Both the position numbers and the translations under genes were made by a program. 64,000 nt of DNA from Diabrotica undecimpunctata (taxonomy: Eukaryota > Arthropoda > Insecta > Coleoptera > Chrysomelidae): contig NC_092808.1 in assembly GCF_040954645.1 (NCBI RefSeq), positions 83,143,889-83,207,888 on the forward strand. The letters run 5' to 3'. Shown here piece after piece: positions 42,961 through 51,068 of this stretch (the stretch's first letter is position 1; the number at the start of each line of letters is the position of its first letter). The notes under the pieces are model-generated. The model worked only from the letters and a program-made list of their open reading frames with translations. It ran no database searches and was not told the DNA's origin.

Positions 42961-43986
42961 ATAACTGTATCGTCTGCATATCTGTTTGTATTTTAGAATT
43001 CCATTAACTTTCACGCCCCATTTCAAATTATGTAGCGCTGCTTTAAATATTCTATCTGAATATAAATTAAATAACAGTGGGGATAGTATACAACCCTGTC
43101 TGATACCTCTTTGTATTTTACATATTTCTGTTGATTTTCCGTTTATGCGAGCTGTCGCTGTTTGACGCCAGTATAACTTTTTTATGAATCGTATGTCTTG
43201 ACTATCAACTCCTTTATCTTTTAATATTGTAATTAATTTGTGATGCTGTACTCGATCAAAGGCCTTTTCATAGTCAATAAATACAGCAAAGACGTCTTTC
43301 CTTTGATCTCGACATTTCTGCAGTAATACATTTAGTGGAAAGAGGGCGTCCCGAGTTCCCAGTCCATTTCTGAAGCCAAATTGTGTTTCATCCTGGTCTT
43401 CTTCACATTTGTCTCTGATTCTTCTGTGGATGATGCGTAGAAATATTTTCAAAGTGTGGCTCATAAGGCTTATAATTCTATAATCGCTACAGTTTTTCGG
43501 ACGTTGTTTTTTTGGTAGTGTTATGAATTCGGACTTTAACCAATCTTCAAGGATATCACCAGTCGAATAAACATCATTGAAAAGCTTGACCAGTATTCCA
43601 ATGTTTTCCTCATTTATGAGCTTTAACATCTCTGTCGGTATGTTATCAGGGCCAACGGCTTTCTTGTTCTTTGCTAACTTTATAGCATGCAGTATTTCTG
43701 ATTTTAGTATTTCTGGTCCTTCACCTTCAACTAAAGTCTCCAGTTCTTCGGTTCTATCATCATTATACAGTTCACTTATATAATTACACCAGGTTGTTCG
43801 AATTTTATGTTCATCTATTATCATTTTTCCCGACGAATCGGTTATAGTATGTGGAGTTTTCTTATGATAAAGACCAGCTACTTCTCTAACTTTTTTAAAC
43901 ATATTAAACGTATCATGTTTTTCATTCAACTTTTCTACATCCTTGCATTTATCCTCCATCCATTTTTATTTAGCCACTTTTATTTT
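42960..43986 (-). pseudogene. RTE-type reverse transcriptase
   Basis: Same frame as the endonuclease after two stops (43987 and about 43965). Words are LAKNKKAVGPDNIPTEML, CSDYRIISLMSHTLKIFLRI, ETQFGFRNGLGTRDALF, DVFAVFIDYEKAFDRVQ (motif A, D present), IQRGIRQGCILSPLLFNLY (motif B). A frameshift near 42990 moves the catalytic box NRYADDTVILSDD into the next frame. 335 codons are otherwise uninterrupted. Confidence 0.8.
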
Positions 43987-44329
43987 TTATTTAATTAGTT
44001 TCTGTTTTTCCTTATATTCTGTCTTGTTACCTTTCAGATTCCTTCTTTGCTCCATTGATTCCAGAATTTCATCAGTCATCCATTGTTTTTTTTTGTGTCT
44101 GTGTAACGTCTTTGAATATTTTTCTATTACTTTCAAGGTAAGATCTTTAAATGTGTTCCATATTTCTGCGTTGTTTTCATTAATTGGTTTCTTTAGCTCA
44201 TTGTTTAAGTCATTTTCTATTAACGTTTTGTTGGATATTGAGATATTTAATTTTGGTGTTTTGGGGTTTTCTTGGACTTTTTTGAGCTTCACTTTAATGT
44301 CAGTTATTACAGGGTTATGGTCTGAACCG

Positions 44330-45339
44330 ATATCTGCACCAGGATATGTCGTTACTCTGGTGATGCCATTCTTAAATCTCTTGTTTACCAGAATATAGTC
44401 TATCTGATTTCTAATCATATGTAGTGAATTATCTCCTGGTCCCCTCTATGTGTATAACCTTCTTTTGTGTAATTTGAACCATGTATTTGCGATTATCATG
44501 TCATGTTCTTGACAGAACTGGCATAATCTATCGCCTCTTTCATTGCTCTCCCCTAGTCCATATTCACCTACCAGGTCAGATCTTCGGCCTTGGCCAATTT
44601 TTGCGTTAAAATCTCCAATGATATATGTGACTTCGTTACTTTTTAGATTTTTAAATGTCTGTTTTAATTGGCCATAGAATGATTCGACATCATTGTCGTA
44701 TTTTTTTTCTGCAGTAGGGGCATATATCTGGATAACATTGACATTAAATGGTTTGCTATTTAAATGGAGTATTGCTAGTCTGTCGTTCACTGGTATAAAA
44801 TTTTTCACATATTTCTTAAATTTAGACGTTATAAATATGCCAACTCCATGCCTATGATGTGTGTCATCTTCTACACTTCCAGAATAGTACAGTGTGCCTT
44901 CATCACATATTCCCGTTCCAGGCCACCGGAGCTCATTGATGCCCATTATATCAATTTTTAAACGTTTAACCTCTTGAACTAAGTTACTGAGCTTACCTGC
45001 TGTATAAAGGCTTTTAACGTTCCAGGTACCTAATCTGATTGTACTGCTAGACATTTTTAAAGTTGTCGTACTTCTAAAATTGTAGGGATTTCGTGTGATG
45101 ACGACCGGGGAGGCCCTACAGTCTGATGCGAGCCCTTCCCTGCCGGATCTTGGTTTCCGTGATCCATGATCAGTAATACTTCCGTTACGATTATATTGAG
45201 CCATGTTAATTTTACTAGGAACCATAATGGGGTGGTTTCCCGTTGCCTTCCCCATCGCAGTATCACAGCCGCTTAACTCATAATGTGAGTGACGCCTGTG
45301 AGTATCTGGAATTAAGCCTACAGGATTTTTACTTCCCAC
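44330..45339 (-). pseudogene. RTE-type endonuclease domain (annotated elsewhere as craniofacial development protein 2-like)
   Basis: The preferred start is Met at 45054-45052 (MSSSTIRLGTWNVKSLYTAG), although the frame is open upstream to 45339. Apurinic-type endonuclease signatures are TWNVKSL, IMGINELRWPG (catalytic Glu), YIIGDFNAKIG (catalytic Asp/Asn), NQIDYILVNKRF and GSDHNPVITDIK (S-D-H). An in-frame TAG at 44446-44448 replaces a likely Trp in RRLYT-W-R. The frame is otherwise continuous to TAA at 43987. The enzyme nicks target DNA to prime reverse transcription. Confidence 0.8.
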
Positions 45340-45605
45340 AGCCTTAATCCAGTAATGACATTATTGCTGCCTAATGTCATATCCTCATTTGATCCGCGGG
45401 TACTTATTTGGCAATGCCTTATTCGTACCTGTCCTGCATATCTGCAGGAACTTTCCCTATCAGCCATATGGGACGTGCCGTGTCGAGGTTGAGGACATCC
45501 CCCGCCCAATCTGTCTTCCGTGAAGTACAGAAAAGCCCCTACTTATTTCAGAGCTCCTCCTCCACGAAAGCTGAGACCGGAGACGGAATATTTTGCTAGT
45601 TTTGT

Positions 45606-45949
45606 GAAAATCAAGTTTAAAAGTTTAAGCCTACAGTAAAATAACTACATTAAAGGAAACATTTAATAACCGATAAAATACCATAGATTGTGGTACTGTG
45701 AAGATAATTAATGCCAAAAATCCGAAAAAAAATTAGGAAATGTTAAAAAATTTAAAAAATGCAAAAAAAATCTGTACTTAACCTATTGTGCCTGAACTAA
45801 TTGACGTAATTTGAAACTTGTCTTAAAGTATCTTTAACTTAAATGTCAACTTCAGATCTTCAAGTGCTGGTTTAGGAATATTGTCTTGAACATCGTCGGA
45901 GGATGGTAAATTATAATAATATAAGTGAAATTTATCTGGAATCACAACC
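45606..45949. other. X2 internal non-coding sequence
   Basis: AT-rich, between the RTE 5' end and the readable X2 coding sequence. Nothing further recognised. Confidence 0.35.
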
Positions 45950-47400
45950 GATTTGCACAACTTCAATAAATGGAACTTATATGTCACATATTCGTATACG
46001 CGTCAAAAAATACCTAATTTCTTTCAAATTAGGTATTTTTGACTTCTCCCAAAAACGTTTATCTTTTTGTATTCTGAGGTATGATCATACCTATACTTAA
46101 GGATTCTTGGTTTAGCCTTTTGGTATCGAACACACATAACTTTTAACCAGTTTACCTTTTCGTTTTTCATGTCTCTCGTTTTATTTTTAATAAGCTTAGA
46201 AAGGCCTTGTAAGTAAAGAAAATCTTTATATTTGAGTTCCTGCACAACAAACAGTTTTTTTTATGATGTTGTTCTGGCCATGCGAAATATTGTTAGAGAA
46301 TCATGCATTGTATACACAGGAACATACTTCTGGGCTCGTTCAATGGCACTGTGCATACTGTCTACTTCCAGGTAGCTGTGTCCACTTTCCAGAAACTTTT
46401 GCTCTATAATCATCAAGTTGGTATTTTTTGAACCAAATAGATTAACAAAGCGCTAATATTTTGGTTCTTGTTTTGTCCACTGCAAGTGTCGGAAAACACT
46501 GATAATGCATTTACACTAGTAGGAAGCTAATTAATATAAGTAAAGAGGCAGGTGCCAATTTCTAAGCTACCCCTTTTTCCATGAAGCTCTGTCCAGCTAT
46601 AACAAAACGCATTATTTGGCAGTGCTAGCTCATACACTGTCAAATTATAAGTGCCAATTTTTCGATGTAGTAGATTGGACTCACGTCGATATAAGTATAT
46701 AAAAATGCGTCTATAAGTGATTGAAGAGACGGGTGAGGTAACATCATGTTCACATAATTGTTTATACATTGAGTACATTTTATTTATACTTAATTTACAA
46801 TCTAGATATTTTCGTTTGGTAGAACTTCTTGTCTCGTGGGACTCCAGTACAGGAAAACTTTCAATATGTTGCCTTACCCTTTCGATATCATCAATGTTTG
46901 TTTTGTTTTTCGGCGGTCCTCTACCTCTTTTATCGAATCCTGTAAATATTTTACCTTCACCCTTATTCAAAAACACATGCTTAACTACTTATTTGCTAGT
47001 TAAAGAGTTTTTGTAAAAAAAGATTTGCAGACTCGTAATTTTGTAATATTTAAATTGAAATAGAGTTCTTTTGAATCAATACACGGCCTTTTCTTACCAG
47101 ACGGGTTACTTTTGATTCTTATTTTCCTATGACTACCTACATTATTCAGAATGAGGTCCTTTCGGAAGTTAAAATCTAACGCCCAGAAATTTTGGCATAA
47201 CACCACTCTTCTTTCTTCTGAAATTGTAGCACTGCAATTGAATCTACATTTTGTACAGTCCATAAACTTTGGTGCTTTACTCTCAAATCGTCTTTTTTTG
47301 GCGACATTCTTTTTCCAGTTTTCAGGCCGGGACTTCTTCCAGCGTCACCAGTCATTGCCAAAACATTTTCGTTATCGGAAGAATCTAAACTAAAAAATTA
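45950..47400 (-). pseudogene. X2 transposase-like protein (X1 relative), internally deleted
   Basis: On the minus strand in order: MDCTKCRFNCSATISEERR, VVLCQNFWALDFNFRKDLIL, YFNLNITKLRVCKSFFTKTL, FTGFDKRGRGPPKNKTN, VRQHIESFPVLESHETRSST, KRKYLDCKLSINKMYSMYKQ, SPVSSITYRRIF, then a jump to KIGTYNLTVYELALPNNAF, SWTELHGKRGSLEIGTCLF. Past a frame break come VFSDTCSGQNKNQNI and KFLESGHSYLEVDSMHSAIE, and last KINVFGRSQKYLI. Blocks match X1 (ESH, KMYxMYK, SDxCxGQNKN, GHSY) but the sequences are distant. The region normally between YRRIF and KIGTYN is missing. Upstream, 47176-47361 holds an overlapping frame. Confidence 0.6.
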
Positions 47401-47960
47401 GCATTTTGTTTCTGCCTTAATTTTTTTTAAAGAAGGCGTTTACCGTTATTCGCAACATTTTCTATTGTATTTAGAAATTCACTGCTTTCGACAGTTAAAC
47501 TTCCCTCTATAATAAAAAATAATAATTTAGGATACTAAAAACATGCAGATTAAATAAAATAGTAAATTGTATCGGACGTACACGTGTGCAAAATTGCAAA
47601 ATTTTAGCCAGATACGATAAATAGTTAAAAAACGACTTCTTACATTAAATTTTATTACACACATACGTACATACATACCAACATTCAAGTGAAACTAATA
47701 AAAAAAAGAAGATTTACGATCGTTTTTGCTTTACTTTAATGTTATTTTTCGACTTAAAAAGCACTTTCTTCAAGTATAACACAATTTTTTTCAGGCACCG
47801 ATATGCAAGCATACAAAGTACACTAATATTTAAGTTTATTTATGTTTTCAATGTTTACAGAGCCCTCTGCGATGAAATAACATTGCAGCAACAAAAAAAT
47901 AAGTGTCGTTTTAATTTAGTTTGGCTGTGCAAGTTTTCGTCAGATAATTCACGTAAAAAA
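47401..47960. other. X2 leader sequence
   Basis: AT-rich, non-coding, between the first readable X2 codons and the periodic repeats. A candidate 5' UTR or intron; no feature resolved. Confidence 0.3.
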
Positions 47961-47967
47961 GTTAAAT

Positions 47968-48376
47968 GACACTTATCCAGTTTTGCACACTTGGGTATGC
48001 TAAAGTAACGATAAAATATACTGCAAAAACAAGATAATTGCACTTATCTGTTTTATACGCATAGGCATTCTATAAATCTACTATACTTCAACAGCAAAAA
48101 TAAGTTAACTGGCATCTAACCGGTTTTTCTAGAAGAATTAATTTTCTTTTTGCATATAAAATTTGTACTTCTCGTTAAATGTGCACTTAACTTGTTTCAG
48201 TTGTACAGTTTTGACCAAAATGAATAATTGCCAAAACAAGCCTACATAATTCACCTCTTTTCCATTGTCCGACACTTATCTGTTTTACGCAGTACATTTA
48301 TATACGGATTTTGATTACGAAAATGCCCTTAACTCAAACATGGAAAAAAATGCACTTAGCTGGTTTTGGCAGTAAA
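47968..48376. repeat. Periodic subterminal repeats of X2 (CACTTATCTGTTTT-like)
   Basis: Related words start at 47968 (gacacttatccagttttg), 48039 (tgcacttatctgtttta), 48112 (degenerate: catctaaccggttttt), 48182 (tgcacttaacttgtttcag), 48270 (cgacacttatctgttttac) and 48351 (tgcacttagctggttttggc). The first four are 70-73 bp apart. A further copy in reverse orientation lies at the left end (42157-42180). This looks like a series of binding sites for the transposase (inference). Confidence 0.55.
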
Positions 48377-48479
48377 CCAACGATATGAAATGTTATTTGG
48401 TGCGAAATTCATATACAAAATGTTAAATATTCTTAAACCAAAAAAAAACTTTTCAATAAAATCAGAAAAGGGGAGTTAT

Positions 48480-48960
48480 TTTAAAATATTTGTTAATGTA
48501 TTATTATAAACTTCCGACTTTATTCCACTGATTAAAGTTGGTTGCACTCGTATATTGGTCTTGTGTTCAAATCGCCTGGCCGAGGAACTTCCTGCAAGAT
48601 TTATAAAACTTTCCCAAGCCGTTTTGGTTTTAATATGGGATAATCTTTTGTGCAATAATTTTAACCCTGATAAATCAGTTAAAAATGTAACATTTTTATC
48701 TTGTAGGGCAATAATAAAATATACAAAAGAAAATTCTTGTTGTTCAGCTGTTTTAATTTTGTTTGAAATTATATCTTCTCCAACATTATTTTTATCACTG
48801 TTATCAATGTTGGTATTAATATAATGTTCTGTAATACATTAACTAAATCCTGAAAGTCCTCTATAAAACGAAAACGTTGAACTTTTTTGCCAAAAGCTAA
48901 TTTATCTACTTTGTATCAATCTTCAGGAGTAGTAGGTGGAACGTTGCAAAGCGATATAGT
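48480..48960 (-). pseudogene. Unidentified coding-like segment
   Basis: The minus strand is open for about 120 codons without a Met: NKIKTAEQQEFSFVYFIIAL, DLSGLKLLHKRLSHIKTKTA, WESFINLAGSSSARRFEHKT and NIRVQPTLISGIKSEVYNN, preceded in another frame by AFGKKVQRFRFIEDFQDLVN. The composition is protein-like and the segment probably comes from a transposon inserted in X2. The family was not recognised. Confidence 0.35.
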
Positions 48961-49369
48961 ATATTAAAAAAAAGTGTTCAGTCGCATTTTAATGCTTGCA
49001 AAATACACCCAATCTTCTAATTTCGCAGCTGCAAAATCCTGTTGCTATATCGACTTCGTGAAGCATACTATTATTTTACTTTGTACAAATTTTTAGATAA
49101 TATTATATCTTGCTGTTGTAAATACTTTATTTTCTCCTATTGCCTTTTAAAGAGTAATCTTGCATCTAAGGCACTACAGCTAGTGTCATTAAAAATGCCG
49201 CGAAAGCAAAACCTTGATAGTAAGAGAAAGAAATATAGCCTCGCTAATGTATAACATTCCATATATGTATTTCGAACCAAAGTAACATTCCATATACGTG
49301 TTTGGCACCTCGTCGTCTATTGGTGGAAACATGACCGTGCGTCGCAAAGGACCAATAGTAAAGTCCTAG

Positions 49370-49690
49370 TGTCCTAAAGTGTGTATGTAAATACGACAGA
49401 GCCTCGCGATTATTAAGCCTTTACTATGTACGTGTGTTTAAAAAGTTAAACGTAGTTATATATTTAAAATCAATGTCTCCTGAACGTAACGTATTGCATC
49501 TTATGTGAGTTTTGTTTAAAAATAGTGCAATTAAGAAGTACCTAGACTTGATTGTAAATAGATTGTTTTGGATTCGTAGTTAATATTTTCTGAAATTACT
49601 AAAATATATTTAAGTTATTAAGATATTGAGTAAAAATAAATTTAATTGAAGATCATTTTGTTCTTTTTTTTTAACAGTTTTTAAAATAAG
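49370..49690. other. Possible leader of a hAT-like element
   Basis: AT-rich, ends with a pyrimidine-rich tract and AACAG (about 49666-49677), a possible splice acceptor for the next feature. Nothing else recognised. Confidence 0.25.
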
Positions 49691-49699
49691 TTTCCATAA

Positions 49700-49945
49700 A
49701 TATATAAGTGGAAACGAAAAAAGAAAACAATAAGCAGATCGAGATAAAGTGGCCAAACAAATGAAACGATCATTGGACAAATTTTTAATCGGAAACAGAT
49801 AACAATTACAACAATCGTCATCATTTTCATAAATTTCATCTGCTCAAACTCCAGCATAATTTGTGTCCGGAACTACTCTGCAAAAACACTAGCCGGAAAA
49901 ACCAAACAATTCCAATTGTGAAGATAGAACAAAAAGGGCAAAATA
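49700..49945 (+). pseudogene. hAT-like N-terminal coding remnant
   Basis: HKYISGNEKRKQ, stop, ADRDKVAKQMKRSLDKFLIG resembles the basic leader (Y-x-S-G-x-x-K-R-K) of hAT/ZMYM-type transposases before their zinc finger, but stops and lack of the finger make this tentative. Same strand as the possible hAT terminus at 41839. Confidence 0.3.
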
Positions 49946-50099
49946 TAAATTAAAAATTATTTAAAATTTTTTTTTTCATAAACCTAAAATATTGTGCATG
50001 TCTACCGGAACGAGTGGACAACAAGTCAAATTTTTGCTTGTGTACCCAATTAGCTGTATAACAATAATTTAGTAATTGACAACCTCTAGGAACATGTGT

Positions 50100-51068
50100 A
50101 TACCATACTAAGCATGGGATCCACATGTCCGAAGATCAAACCGGTCACACTTCGCTAGTCGAAGTGGTACCTATCTGACCCCCAGGTTTTTCCACCACCC
50201 CTCCTCATCGTGTGACATACGTGAGGAGGCTTATGATCTTGAAAGTTACTAGAGTTGCCTTGGGTAATGAGACAACTCCCGTTTTTAATTATTGTGGTTA
50301 TGCCACCTAACTGTAGGGGTAGCCACATCTAGGCTTTTCTCCCTAATTACTTTACTGACTCTATAGATTTTACTCTAACTGCACTTCGGGACTTGAGTCC
50401 CTAAAACAAAAAGAAAAAGTAGCGTGTGTTCCGTCCATGGAGTCGACAGCCTGAGCTGTCGACTTCGTGTTCGGAAAGAGTGTGTGCTCGATCACTCAGC
50501 CGCCGATTTGGCAAAAATAAATTTTGTTCTCCTCGCCGGCTGGGTGTCCGATGTGTGTCCGGCCACTGAGCCCATGCTTGCCGCACATGACCTCAGTGCT
50601 CGGGTGTCGCGAGAGGATCAGTATCACTCGAATCGCCTTAAGGGCCTAATCCGCATCAGCGGTATATAGAAGGCCTGAGGGGTCTTCTATATGGAGAAAT
50701 AAATGTGAATTTACGTTAAAACGTTTAGTGACAAAAATTGACTTTAAAATAACAGAATTTAAAAGAAAACAACCGTTTTTTTTTATGGGGGTCTTCCTTG
50801 GCGATGGGACTATGATATGCCGGCACAATTCTTACCCTTTTATCTTACACTAAAATCTTACACTAATGTGTGGGTGGGTTGGGGTGTGCATTGCAGGGTG
50901 TATACGGCCTCCACACACCCCGGTGTATAGTGCCCTTATCTAAGTGCCTTGGCACCTGTATACTCTCGCCAGAGAGAGTCCTAAAAGAGAAGGATTTTTT
51001 TGGTTGGTTGTTTTTCTGATGACTGCATTCGTTTATTTAGACGTCCTTGCGACCATCTCATTCTTCAT
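50100..51068 (-). other. 3' UTR of the Jockey-type LINE
   Basis: No ORF of note. Contains GC-rich blocks (50420-50640) and a short hairpin tatagaag/cttctata near 50664-50687. The left boundary is provisional. Confidence 0.5.

Larger units (their letters stand above)
42190..45599 (-). mobile_element. Near full-length RTE-type LINE
   Basis: The minus strand encodes an endonuclease (45054-44330) and RT with C-terminus (43959-42211). The 3' end, in minus sense, is a GTTAAGAAGAAGAA tail at 42190-42199. About 545 bp of leader lies upstream of the endonuclease Met. The word ttttgt flanks both ends (42184-42189 and 45600-45605) and may be a short target duplication. Disabled by stops and a frameshift but otherwise collinear. 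Confidence 0.75.
42093..49369 (-). mobile_element. DNA transposon X2, relative of X1, carrying nested insertions
   Basis: The left edge ctaggacttttctattggtc (42094-42113) is repeated in reverse complement at 49351-49369, with a second matched stretch (ggtttactgccaaaa plus gataag at 42151-42176, reversed at 48351-48376). Between them the minus strand carries an X1-like protein (45950-47400). A near full-length RTE LINE (42190-45599) sits just inside the left end, and an unidentified segment (about 48420-49260) sits inside the right end. Left and right ends differ by small insertions, so the exact termini are provisional. Confidence 0.5.

Noticed and set aside
47968..48376. CRISPR-like array because of regular spacing
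   Set aside because: The repeats are short and degenerate, spacing varies after the fourth unit and the genome is eukaryotic; it is the end of a transposon.
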